DNA from: Parapedobacter indicus
GTDB taxonomy: Bacteria > Bacteroidota > Bacteroidia > Sphingobacteriales > Sphingobacteriaceae
DNA: 64,000 bases
Direction of reading: 5' to 3'
Assembly (NCBI RefSeq): GCF_900113765.1
Contig: NZ_FOQO01000002.1
Coordinates: forward strand, 124,001-188,000
Shown: positions 26,378-35,695 of the stretch, in pieces
Position numbering within the stretch: the stretch's first letter is position 1
Layout of the letters: every line of letters starts with the position of its first letter
Made by a program: the position numbers and the translations under genes
Notes under the pieces: generated by a model
What the model saw: the letters and a program-made list of their open reading frames with translations, nothing else
Told to the model about the DNA's origin: nothing
The model's database searches: none

Positions 26378-29212
26378 GTGAATCGATATAAATTTACATA
26401 TTACAAATTCATAATCAGATATTTATTATCAATAATATTATGCATAAGTTCATCAACGGTATTTTCTCAGTTTTTCAATGGCGACCCCTACCCCCCAAGT
26501 GTAAAATGGAGACAAATCAACACCGAAAATTTTCAGTTGATTTACCCGGCTTCGTTTGAAGATGGCGCTCAGAAATTGGCCAACCGACTGGAAATATTCC
26601 GCGAGCGCGTCAGTCAAACACTCAGCAAAGAGCCCCGCAAAATTTCCATCATTCTGCAGAACCAAACGGTCGAATCCAACGGAAACGTACAACTAGCCCC
26701 CCGCCGTTCGGAGTTTTATACAACCCCTCCACAGCAGGGCGATTTCCAGGAATGGATGGATAACCTTGCCATCCATGAGCTCAGGCACGTGGTCCAGTTT
26801 GACAAATTGACAGGATACTTGCGGGCTCCATTTTTTGAACAACTGGCATTGGCCATCTACGGCGTTACCCTTCCCTCCTGGTTTTTTGAGGGCGATGCTG
26901 TCGTCTCCGAAACCGCACTCTCCGCTGCCGGTCGCGGACGTCTGCCTTCGTGGGAAATGCCTTTCCGCACCAACCTGCTTCACGGAAAAACATACGGTTA
27001 TCAGAAGGACTACCTGGGGTCGCTCAAAGACGTTACCCCAGGCTTTTATGAACTTGGATATTTCCTCACTTCCGGGCTCGAAAAAGCGTATGGTGAAACC
27101 ATCGTCGACAGCCTGATGACACGCATGGCCAAGCTCCCCGTCCGCCCTTACAATTTCAGTAATTCACTGAAGAAATTCACCGGCTATAATACCCGTGAAT
27201 GGCATGAAAAAATCCGCACGGATTTGACCCAGAAATGGCAGGAACAATTGGCCAAAAACAACCCCTTAGATTACCCGCTTTTCCCCACCCCGAAATCCGG
27301 CAAACCGGAGAGTTGGCTACTGCCCCGCACCCTTCCCGACGGACAGCTTTTGGCCTTGCATCAAAGTGTCCGAAACGTGCCCGCGATCGTTGTCATAGAC
27401 TCGCTCGGCAAGCAGACCGAAGTCGTAAAAACCGGTCGCCAAACCGAGCCTAATTTTTCCTATGCACGGGGGGTGCTCGCATGGGATGAAATACGGCGTG
27501 ATTCCCGCTACGGGAAGCGGGTGTACAATGTCATCAATCTATATGATATGCGCACACACACCTATCGTCAACTTTCACACAAAAGCCGCTATTTCTCCCC
27601 CATATTGCGCCCCAACCAATCACAGGTTGTTGCGGTCGCAATTGACGAAGCCGGCCAAATAAGCCTCGATCTGTTGGATACCGAAACCGGCGCGTTGATT
27701 ACCCGTTTCCCAACGCCCGGAAACATCCTGTTGCAGACACCCGCGTTTGACGATACAGGCGATAAAGTCATCGCTACAGGCATTTCCAATCAGGGTGCTG
27801 CCCTGATCGAATTAAACCTTTCAACAGGCATATACCGCACCCTACTGAGCGGACAAGCGCAACAAATCGAACGTCCCATGTATGCCAATGGTCACATTTT
27901 ATTCAAGGCACATTACAACGGCATTGACAATATCTATTCATTGGACACTGCGAAGGGTATTATTCGACAACGCACCAACGTTCGGTACGGTGCGTTTAAC
28001 CCGTGGTTTGATCGTAAAACCGGACAAATCTGGTTCAACGAATACCAGATCAACGGATACCGGATCAGCCACCTGAAATCCAGCGATTTGCCGATAAGCC
28101 ATTTTAACCCCCCTCTCAGCAAAAAAAACATATTGATGACTTCAGATACGTCCGAAGGGAAAATATGGCCGTCAAAACCTTATAAACGACTAAAAAATCT
28201 GATCAACTTCCACAGTTTATCCGTAGACAATGGAAATTTTGACAATCTGGGCAATATCAATCCCGGAATCTATTGGTTATCGGATGACCTCCTGAACACC
28301 ACACAGCTCCGCTTAGGCTACACGTACGACGGCGATGTGCACAGTAGCGAATACCTTGCATCGATTTCCTATCAGCAGCTATTCCCCAAGTTATCATTGG
28401 AGTACCGTAACCGTGGGCAGGTGAGTGCAGCCCGGATAACCGACCAGGGAATGGAAAGCCTAATCGGACTACGGTGGCGGGAACATGCAACCACGCTGAA
28501 GATGGATATTCCCCTCGTATTCTACCAGCTCAATCACGTCTTTACCACCGGGATCAGTGCCGCGACTTCCTACACGCGGCGTTATGGACTCAACGAGCCG
28601 AAGTTTCAGGATCGGTTTATCGACCGTATTCAATTTCCCCTGCACTATCAAATCTATTTTAACCACAATGTGCGGCAAAGCTCGCTCGATCTGGGGCCTC
28701 GTTGGGGTCAGAATTTCAGCGTCACCTATCGACATTTCCCATTCGATGGCCGGATAGCGGGCAAACACCTGTCGCTACGTACGGCATTCTATTTTCCCGG
28801 CGTTTGGCGCAACCATTCATTTCTTGCGCGCTTCAACTACCAGCAGCGCAGCGGCACGTATGCCCAGGCAAATGATATTCCACTCGTAAGCGGATATGAC
28901 CAACTCCGGCCCGTCCCGGTAGATAATACACTGCTTTTCAGCTATCGGTTCCCCATCGCTTACCCCGATTGGGCCCTCGGACCGTTGGCTTACGTCAAAC
29001 GATTCAAGGGCGGCTTTTTTGCTGACTTCCAAAATGTACGTGCCGGAAATGCATTCCGACCCCGTACGTTTGGCCTTGAACTACGGTCTGATATGAACTT
29101 GTTACGTTTCTACCTGCCCAATTTCGATATCGGCATCAAACTGGTTTACGCGAATGAGGCGAACGCCGCGCGACGTGTTTTCGCCACGTATGGAATTGGA
29201 TATAGTTATTGA
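26378..29212 (+). CDS. Surface protein: HExxH peptidase-like domain, propeller, beta-barrel
   Basis: The product is 944 aa and starts at GTG 26378, the only plausible codon after an in-frame TAA. After a signal peptide (to about residue 30), an N-terminal domain carries AIHELRHVVQ (HExxH, His133/Glu134/His137) and WFFEGDAV (Glu171), the arrangement of gluzincin-like MA peptidases. Residues about 290-560 form a TolB-like propeller; about 620-944 is strand-rich, ending GYSY, like an outer-membrane barrel. Proteolytic activity is inferred from the motif only. Its stop overlaps the convergent sulfatase gene by seven bases. Confidence 0.82.
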   Translation: MNRYKFTYYKFIIRYLLSIILCISSSTVFSQFFNGDPYPPSVKWRQINTENFQLIYPASFEDGAQKLANRLEIFRERVSQTLSKEPRKISIILQNQTVESNGNVQLAPRRSEFYTTPPQQGDFQEWMDNLAIHELRHVVQFDKLTGYLRAPFFEQLALAIYGVTLPSWFFEGDAVVSETALSAAGRGRLPSWEMPFRTNLLHGKTYGYQKDYLGSLKDVTPGFYELGYFLTSGLEKAYGETIVDSLMTRMAKLPVRPYNFSNSLKKFTGYNTREWHEKIRTDLTQKWQEQLAKNNPLDYPLFPTPKSGKPESWLLPRTLPDGQLLALHQSVRNVPAIVVIDSLGKQTEVVKTGRQTEPNFSYARGVLAWDEIRRDSRYGKRVYNVINLYDMRTHTYRQLSHKSRYFSPILRPNQSQVVAVAIDEAGQISLDLLDTETGALITRFPTPGNILLQTPAFDDTGDKVIATGISNQGAALIELNLSTGIYRTLLSGQAQQIERPMYANGHILFKAHYNGIDNIYSLDTAKGIIRQRTNVRYGAFNPWFDRKTGQIWFNEYQINGYRISHLKSSDLPISHFNPPLSKKNILMTSDTSEGKIWPSKPYKRLKNLINFHSLSVDNGNFDNLGNINPGIYWLSDDLLNTTQLRLGYTYDGDVHSSEYLASISYQQLFPKLSLEYRNRGQVSAARITDQGMESLIGLRWREHATTLKMDIPLVFYQLNHVFTTGISAATSYTRRYGLNEPKFQDRFIDRIQFPLHYQIYFNHNVRQSSLDLGPRWGQNFSVTYRHFPFDGRIAGKHLSLRTAFYFPGVWRNHSFLARFNYQQRSGTYAQANDIPLVSGYDQLRPVPVDNTLLFSYRFPIAYPDWALGPLAYVKRFKGGFFADFQNVRAGNAFRPRTFGLELRSDMNLLRFYLPNFDIGIKLVYANEANAARRVFATYGIGYSY

Positions 29213-30777
29213 TTCAGATATGCGTGAAGAAACCGTTGGTCATTTTCATCCGAATCACCATATTTCTTCCGTATACGAGTCAGTTTGCGGTGCATCTTCT
29301 TTTTAACCGATTGATAAGCAGGATCGTTGTACACATTATGCATTTCTTGTGGATCCTTCATCAGGTCATACAATTCCCACTCATCGATATCGTAATAAAA
29401 ATGAATGAGTTTGTACCGTTCTGTACGTATGCCGTAGTGCCGTTTCACCGCATGTTCCGCTGGATACTCGTAATAAGTGTAATAAATCGCATCCCGCCAA
29501 CGGTGTGACCTTCCGCTCGCCAGATCCCGGAATGACTCACCTTGCATGTCCCCCGGGATCCGTACGCCGGCATAGTCCAATAGTGTGGGCGCAAAGTCCA
29601 GGTTCTGCACCAATTCGTCAATCCGCGTGCCTGGCTTGATTTCGTTCGGGTACCGCATCAATAACGGTGTCCGAAACGATTCCTCGTACATAAACCGCTT
29701 ATCAAACCATCCATGTTCACCCAGGTAAAACCCTTGATCCGAGGTATAGATCACAATGGTATTTTCCGAAAGGCCTGTCTTGTCGAGGTAGTCCAGCAAC
29801 TCACCTACACCGTCGTCTACCGAGCGGACGGTCCGCAGGTAATCCTTGATGTACCGATTATACTTCCACTCGGCAAGGTCTTTTCCGGTCAGCTTTGCCT
29901 TTAAAAATGCCTGATTTTTGGGCTCGTATGCATTCATCCACTGCTTCCGTTGCTCTTCAGTCATGCGTGCAAGCTGTTTATCAAAACCGGTTGGTTTCCC
30001 ATCGGGGTCCACGAGCAATTTGAAATCGTGTCCCCACCGGGCATGTCCAGCTACTTCCATCTCCTGTTCCTTGGCGGCTGTGCCCCTACCTGCATAATCG
30101 TCAAAATAGGTGGCTGGCGGTGCAAACGTGGTATCGTCATACAGCGTTAAATACCGGGGTGCAGGCTGCCAATTGCGATGCGGTGCCTTTTGGTGATAAA
30201 ATAAACAAAACGGTTTCGTTGGGTCCCGTTGGTCCTGCAACCAATCCAACGCCGCATCGGTGATGATCTCTGTGCAATACCCCTCAATACGTTTACGCTC
30301 GCCGTTGATGAGGAAATCAGGATTATAGTAAAAGCCCTGACCAGGAAGTACCATCGAGTAGTCGAATCCTTGCGGCAGTCCATCCAGGTGGATTTTCCCG
30401 ATCATAGCGGTCTGGTATCCGTTGCGTTGGAGTTGCTTCGGAAAATTGTCCTGATTCCAGTCGAAGCGCATGCGGTTGTCTACCTTCCCATTGACAAAAC
30501 TATGTTTGCCAGTCAACATCACCGCCCGGCTCGGGGCACAGATCGAGTTGGTTACGAAGCCGCGCGTAAAAATGGCACCTTCCTTCGCAAGCCGATCGAT
30601 ATTCGGCGTCTGATTCAATCCGCCGCCGTATGCACTGATCGCCTGAAAGGCATGATCATCGCTCATGATAAAAATGATGTTGGGCCGATCTCCTTCTCGA
30701 TGCTGCGCCACAGCGGTTGATCCAACACATCCGAGTAACAGACCTTGCAGCAATAGCCAAAACTGTCTTACCTTCAT
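29206..30777 (-). CDS. Type I sulfatase (Cys type), secreted
   Basis: The 523-aa enzyme has a signal peptide (ending near TAVAQ), metal-binding DD at 40-41 (RPNIIFIMSDDHAFQ), and the sulfatase signature SICAPSRAVMLTGKH with Cys80 to be converted to formylglycine. GKIHLDGLP and the metal-site segment TSDQGFYLGEHGWFDKRFMYEES are also present. The overall pattern is like N-acetylglucosamine-6-sulfatase-type (S1_11-like) enzymes, though subfamily is not certain. It is last in the sigma/FecR/SusCD locus and overlaps the upstream sulfatase by ATGA. It should cleave sulfate esters in the periplasm or on the surface. Confidence 0.92.
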   Translation of the reverse strand: MKVRQFWLLLQGLLLGCVGSTAVAQHREGDRPNIIFIMSDDHAFQAISAYGGGLNQTPNIDRLAKEGAIFTRGFVTNSICAPSRAVMLTGKHSFVNGKVDNRMRFDWNQDNFPKQLQRNGYQTAMIGKIHLDGLPQGFDYSMVLPGQGFYYNPDFLINGERKRIEGYCTEIITDAALDWLQDQRDPTKPFCLFYHQKAPHRNWQPAPRYLTLYDDTTFAPPATYFDDYAGRGTAAKEQEMEVAGHARWGHDFKLLVDPDGKPTGFDKQLARMTEEQRKQWMNAYEPKNQAFLKAKLTGKDLAEWKYNRYIKDYLRTVRSVDDGVGELLDYLDKTGLSENTIVIYTSDQGFYLGEHGWFDKRFMYEESFRTPLLMRYPNEIKPGTRIDELVQNLDFAPTLLDYAGVRIPGDMQGESFRDLASGRSHRWRDAIYYTYYEYPAEHAVKRHYGIRTERYKLIHFYYDIDEWELYDLMKDPQEMHNVYNDPAYQSVKKKMHRKLTRIRKKYGDSDENDQRFLHAYLNQ

Positions 30778-32261
30778 TCGTCTTTATTTTTATATTCGAT
30801 ACCTAAGTCATTTGCGCGTACATCCTTCAGTTTCTCACCCAGCATAGCCTGGAACCGTCTGACAACAGGCTCATAACGGGGATTCAGCGCGAGATTGTTA
30901 AACTGCTTTTCATCGTATTCCATATCGAATAGTTCCACTCCATCCGATCCGTCTTCGCCGTATTGAATAAAGGCCCACTTATGCGATCGGATCAGAAATG
31001 AAAACGTATTTCTCCATTTCGAAACCGAAAATGCGTAAGGGCGCACCTCCAGTTGTGGGTGATCCAGTATATCGACCAAACTTTTCCCTTGTAAATTCGG
31101 CGAAGCTGTCAACCCGGCCAATTCAGCCACCGTAGGGTACAGATCCAGCAATTCTACCAACGAGTTGCACACTGCTGGCTTTTTTCCGGGCACTTTGATG
31201 ATCAAAGGCACTCTCGCCGATTCTTCTTTAAGGCTTACCTTCATCCAGAAGCGGTGCTCGCCGAGGTGAAAACCGTGGTCGGATGTAAAAATTACAATCG
31301 TGTTTTCTTCAAGCCCTTCTTCCCGCAGTGTTTGGAGCACCTTGCCTACCTGCGCATCCATAAAAGAAACGGCGGCGTAATAACCGGCTATCGCCTTTTT
31401 TTCCTGCTCCTGTGACATTTGGGCGTTCAGGCTGTTGACATAGTTAATGCCCGGCTCGGGGATGTCGTCCCAATCGTTGGCCACCTGTGGTGGCAGCACC
31501 ATTTGATCGTGCGGATAGGGTTTGAAATAGGCTTTGGGTGCTACAAATGGAACATGAGGCCTCACAAACCCCACTGCGAGAAAAAAAGGCTCATGTTTAT
31601 GCTTCCGGATGAGTTCGCTTGCCTTTTCTGCGGTCTTGCCGTCGGCGTGCACCAGGTCATCGCCATCGGCTTTGACAAGGGTCATCACATTTCCACCTTT
31701 CCGCTCGATGGCGCCGTACGGGTTATTCTGCACCAGTTCAGCCTCACCCGGAGCTCGCCATTCCGCAGCCTGACTATTAAACGATTCCGTCCACGAAGCT
31801 GGATCGTCTGTACCATCCGACCCTTTCTCGATGTCTCCGGGAATGCCCATGTGATAAATTTTGCTGACCCGCGCCGTATAATAGCCGTTATCTTTGAACA
31901 ATTGGGGCCACGATTTGCGTGTGGCCCCCACCTTTTCCCGACCACTCACATACCCGAATGTTTCGGTGGCATGGGGATAATACCCAAACAGAAGCGACGC
32001 CCGTGAGGGTCCGCACACCGGGAACTGGGTGTATCCCCGTGTAAAGCGGATCCCTTCAGCAGCCAGCTGGTCGATATGGGGCGTGTGTCCAGCCTGATTT
32101 TCATAGCAAGAAAGGGCCGTTGTAGTGAGGTCGTCGGATATGATGAACAACACGTTGGGCTTTCGCGTATCTTGGGCAGCCGCCAGCAAACACGGCAAAA
32201 GAAAAAAAGCTAGAACTAGGCATCTACCATACATATCCGTAAAATTACAATTTCCTATCAT
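30774..32261 (-). CDS. Type I sulfatase, iduronate-2-sulfatase-like
   Basis: The frame starts at ATG 32261, overlapping the oxidoreductase stop by ATGA; the internal ATG at 32234 (MYGRCLVLAFFLLP) gives a cleaner signal peptide, so either may be used. Features of the 495-aa frame: KPNVLFIISDDL metal site, CGPSRASLLFG signature with Cys83, SKIYHMG, and TSDHGFHLGEHRFWMKVSLKEES. GFVRPHVPFVAPKAYF is typical of iduronate-2-sulfatase-like (S1_7) enzymes. Formylglycine maturation must be supplied from elsewhere. Substrate is a sulfated sugar by inference. Confidence 0.9.
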   Translation of the reverse strand: MIGNCNFTDMYGRCLVLAFFLLPCLLAAAQDTRKPNVLFIISDDLTTTALSCYENQAGHTPHIDQLAAEGIRFTRGYTQFPVCGPSRASLLFGYYPHATETFGYVSGREKVGATRKSWPQLFKDNGYYTARVSKIYHMGIPGDIEKGSDGTDDPASWTESFNSQAAEWRAPGEAELVQNNPYGAIERKGGNVMTLVKADGDDLVHADGKTAEKASELIRKHKHEPFFLAVGFVRPHVPFVAPKAYFKPYPHDQMVLPPQVANDWDDIPEPGINYVNSLNAQMSQEQEKKAIAGYYAAVSFMDAQVGKVLQTLREEGLEENTIVIFTSDHGFHLGEHRFWMKVSLKEESARVPLIIKVPGKKPAVCNSLVELLDLYPTVAELAGLTASPNLQGKSLVDILDHPQLEVRPYAFSVSKWRNTFSFLIRSHKWAFIQYGEDGSDGVELFDMEYDEKQFNNLALNPRYEPVVRRFQAMLGEKLKDVRANDLGIEYKNKDE

Positions 32262-33943
32262 TTGACAAATGATTTTTCAGATAACTCACTCCTTATCGCC
32301 GCTGCATCCAGGTCATGGAGTGCCTGCTGGCTTTTTTCGGCAAGGAAGACCGCAATACCCGCTGCTTGCCCCAGCCCCATAAAAACGGGTTCCATCCGGA
32401 TCGAACCAAAAGAGGCATGGGAAGCTGATAGGCAAACGGGAACCAATAGGTTGGTGATTTCCCCACGCTTGGGCAATAACGATCGATAGGAAATCAGATA
32501 GGGTTCAAAACCCGTGATGTAGTAATTCCCTTCATTTTCAACCCGTCCGTCAACGACGATGCGGTTGCAGGTATGGCCGTCTAATGCATATGCGCCATAC
32601 ACAACGCCATCGGCCACGGGACGATGGCCTACACATTCATGCTCCGTCATCACAAACTCGCCGACCATCCGGCGGGCTTCGCGAATGTATAACTGGTGTG
32701 GCCAACCGTCGGTATCCAAAAACTCATCTCTACAGTATCCCCAGGTTTTCATTTCTTCACGCAAATGTGCTGGCACGCGACTATCCGACGCAATGAACCA
32801 TAGCAATCCTTTTTGATAATCGATATGGTCGTTCCATATTCTTTTGCGTTCATCGTAGTTGGCATCGGGATAGTCATGACTTTTGCCTGTGTAATTGGAT
32901 GAAAATCCGGCCAGCCCGTAATTATTCCAATCTGTCTTTCCGTTAGGCATCGGACTAATAATAAATCCATTGCCCTTACCCAACTGTTTCCATGGTCTTT
33001 TCCTTAGCAATCTGACAAGCAGTTCGTACCGATCCGGCGAATAATTAGTTGGTTCCGCAATCGGTAGTTGATTTTCCTTCTGTTGTGTCATACATAACCG
33101 GAAACAGTAAGATTGCACGCTTTTGTCACCTTGTCCGTCCGGTCGATGGGCAATGTCATTGATTTCAGGCAACAGGCCGCTGGAAGGTTTACCCGGAATC
33201 ATATAGGGGTCTACCGCGACAGGCCACTCGCTTGTTCTTTTTACGGGACCGTTGTAAGAACCAGCAAGACGGGAAAGCACAATACCATTATATTTTTCAT
33301 TATAGATTTCGTTACTCTCCCGACCTACTGTGTACGTAACACCGGCTTTGGCCATCAGATCGCCTTCATACGAAGCATCAATAAAGTGCGTCGCCAGGAT
33401 GGATTGAACTTCGGAAGGATTGGAGGAACTTTCTAGTTCTACCCTTTCGATCTTTGTGCCATTAACATGCACTCTTTTTACCCGGCGCGAGTATAGAACG
33501 TCCAACTCTGCTTCATTCACGTAGCTATTGAAGATGGATTCTGCAACATGAGGTTCGAAGCGGTAAACAGGTTCTTCCTTTCCATAGTATCGACCAACCC
33601 GTTGGTAAAAATCATCCGCTAACCCAACGATAACATGTTCCTTTCCTCCTGTATCAGTTGCCCCCAAACCACCGGAAGATAATCCTCCTAAATGTCTCCC
33701 TGGCTCGATAAGCAAGACGCTCAACCCATATTTCTTAGCGGTATAAGCTGCAATGATGCCACCCGAAGTTCCTCCGTAAACCAGTAGGTCGTAACGATGT
33801 CCTTTCGTATCGGCCGCACCTCGTTCCGCAGTGTTAACGGCTGCACCTGCGGTTGCAGATATACCGGCCATACTCGACGCTGCAATTGTTACTTTTTTTA
33901 TAAAATCCCTTCTCGAATCTATTATTTTCTTTTCCATTGTCAT
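32258..33943 (-). CDS. Tat-exported FAD-dependent oxidoreductase (FAD_oxidored family)
   Basis: The 561-aa protein begins with a twin-arginine signal (SRRDFIKK, residues 10-17, then a hydrophobic Ala/Ser run), so it should be exported folded with its cofactor. The dinucleotide fold follows: YDLLVYGGTSGGIIAAYTAKKYG (51-73) and IEPGRHLGGLSSGGLGATDTGG. This matches the FAD_oxidored family common in Bacteroidota sugar-use loci. It sits 15 bases after susD and overlaps the sulfatase by ATGA, so it belongs to the locus. Oxidation of a sugar or inositol-like unit is inferred. Confidence 0.9.
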   Translation of the reverse strand: MTMEKKIIDSRRDFIKKVTIAASSMAGISATAGAAVNTAERGAADTKGHRYDLLVYGGTSGGIIAAYTAKKYGLSVLLIEPGRHLGGLSSGGLGATDTGGKEHVIVGLADDFYQRVGRYYGKEEPVYRFEPHVAESIFNSYVNEAELDVLYSRRVKRVHVNGTKIERVELESSSNPSEVQSILATHFIDASYEGDLMAKAGVTYTVGRESNEIYNEKYNGIVLSRLAGSYNGPVKRTSEWPVAVDPYMIPGKPSSGLLPEINDIAHRPDGQGDKSVQSYCFRLCMTQQKENQLPIAEPTNYSPDRYELLVRLLRKRPWKQLGKGNGFIISPMPNGKTDWNNYGLAGFSSNYTGKSHDYPDANYDERKRIWNDHIDYQKGLLWFIASDSRVPAHLREEMKTWGYCRDEFLDTDGWPHQLYIREARRMVGEFVMTEHECVGHRPVADGVVYGAYALDGHTCNRIVVDGRVENEGNYYITGFEPYLISYRSLLPKRGEITNLLVPVCLSASHASFGSIRMEPVFMGLGQAAGIAVFLAEKSQQALHDLDAAAIRSELSEKSFVK

Positions 33944-33958
33944 TACGTTTTTATGTGA

Positions 33959-35674
33959 TTACCAACCCGGATTCTGAACGAGGTTGGGGTTATTTGTCAA
34001 CTCATCCTGAGGAATGGGGTTTAAGTAATCCTGATCTTCCCTGAATCCGAATCCATCGGGTATCTGATCGCGAAAATAGTCAATGAGCCCATCTTGATTT
34101 AGTCTAGGCACCGGAAGCGCCGGAAATTCCGCAGCATTAAACGGGTATCCTAACGGTCTCGTTCCTCGAAATAATGTATGCGCCGCCCACCGCATGTAGT
34201 CGTCCGCACGGTATCCTTCCAACGCCAATTCCACCCGCCGCTCCCTTCTGATTTCATACAATGCATTGTCAATCGCATAACCGTAATCCTGGCGGTTCGG
34301 ATCATCCATTTGGGTTATGGACCTGAAATCAGGCATACCCGCCCGGTGCCGCAATAAATTCAATGCATCATATTGGATCGTTTTGTCCAGTTCATAGGAG
34401 GCCTCAGCATAGTTAAGCAGCACTTCTCCATACCGGAATATGATATAACCCGTTTCACTGTTATTGTTGCCGCCATCGGTCAAGCCCGCTGCAGAAGAGT
34501 AAGGATTAGCACATTTTTTCACCTGAAATCCCGTCGGACAAAGTTCATTGCCACCACGATCTATCCACGGCTTGTCAAACAACTCCGCAGTAGCCGCTAC
34601 GCGCAGATCACCCGGAAACCACACCGTCGCATGCAGACGATTATCGGCCTGTTCTTTCAGCACGTTCAGAAAATCATTTCCCTTGTTTTCATCCGCAAAG
34701 CTCAGGTAGTCCAACGGCGTCCCATTCTTACTCAAATAGGAAGACACCAGCGACCAGGTTACCCCCATCCCATAGGTACTAGCCGTAGTATAAAACTGTA
34801 CTCCGCTTCCCATTGATTCACTGGAGTTGGCGACCCTGTAGAGCAAGACTTCGTCCACTGAAGACATATTATCCATTCCAAAAAGGGTAAAGTAGTCGCT
34901 CTCCGGGTTTCCCGTGTTATAGAGGCCACGTGTGTAATCACCCTGCATAAGCTCCTCGGCGGCATCGACGCATTGTTGGAAGTATTTTTCTGGCTGGCTG
35001 CCAACCGTTCCAAAAGGAGTGCCAGCGTGATACTTTTGCCAAGTACCTTCGTATAGCGCTACACGCGTCTTGAATGCAAGTGCGGCTTCTTTATTCAGCC
35101 TGAAATTTCCCGCCGATGAACGGGGGTTTAAGTAGGCAATTGCTTTGTCCAATTGCGCCAAAATAGAATCAGCAATCAACGTTCTGGGATCACGCGGATT
35201 AAGCAATTCAGGCGAGCCAGGTTCCAATGCATGGTTGTACCAAGGAAGGTCTCCATAACGCTTTAAGAGATCAAAATAAAACCATGCTTTAAAAAAATGC
35301 GCTTCACCGAGGACATGCCGGTATGTCTCAAATCCATCCTTTACCTTCGTGTAATTATCGAAAAACACATTGATACTACGAATATTTGACCATTGACTTA
35401 TCCAATTACCGGCCACGATACCCCGGACTCCATTCATGACGTTGTTGGGTGTCAAACGGATCATATTGTCCGAATTAGCATCCTCAAATGGCATTCCGTT
35501 TCCATGTTGGGGTAGCAACGGATAATATTGTAAAACATATTTCTCTAAGTCGCTTGATGAATTCCAATAACTATCCGTGGAGATAGCATCCAACGGCGGA
35601 CGATCCAGAAAATTATCGCAGGAATAAGAAAACACCGCGAAAAATGCGATTATCAACAGATTAAACTTCTTCAT
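33959..35674 (-). CDS. SusD/RagB-family outer-membrane lipoprotein
   Basis: The 571-aa product has a lipobox (FAVFSYSC, Cys19) followed by the family's N-terminal NFLDRPPLDAISTDSYW. The helical TPR-like core contains ARs such as FDLLKRYGDLPWY, and the C-terminal region RRERRVELALEGYRADDYMRWA is typical, closing with YLNPIPQDELTNNPNLVQNPGW. SusD caps the SusC channel and binds the glycan. It lies 21 bases after its susC. The ligand is unknown; adjacent sulfatases argue for a sulfated one. Confidence 0.95.
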   Translation of the reverse strand: MKKFNLLIIAFFAVFSYSCDNFLDRPPLDAISTDSYWNSSSDLEKYVLQYYPLLPQHGNGMPFEDANSDNMIRLTPNNVMNGVRGIVAGNWISQWSNIRSINVFFDNYTKVKDGFETYRHVLGEAHFFKAWFYFDLLKRYGDLPWYNHALEPGSPELLNPRDPRTLIADSILAQLDKAIAYLNPRSSAGNFRLNKEAALAFKTRVALYEGTWQKYHAGTPFGTVGSQPEKYFQQCVDAAEELMQGDYTRGLYNTGNPESDYFTLFGMDNMSSVDEVLLYRVANSSESMGSGVQFYTTASTYGMGVTWSLVSSYLSKNGTPLDYLSFADENKGNDFLNVLKEQADNRLHATVWFPGDLRVAATAELFDKPWIDRGGNELCPTGFQVKKCANPYSSAAGLTDGGNNNSETGYIIFRYGEVLLNYAEASYELDKTIQYDALNLLRHRAGMPDFRSITQMDDPNRQDYGYAIDNALYEIRRERRVELALEGYRADDYMRWAAHTLFRGTRPLGYPFNAAEFPALPVPRLNQDGLIDYFRDQIPDGFGFREDQDYLNPIPQDELTNNPNLVQNPGW

Positions 35675-35695
35675 GACAGTTCATTTACAGGTATG

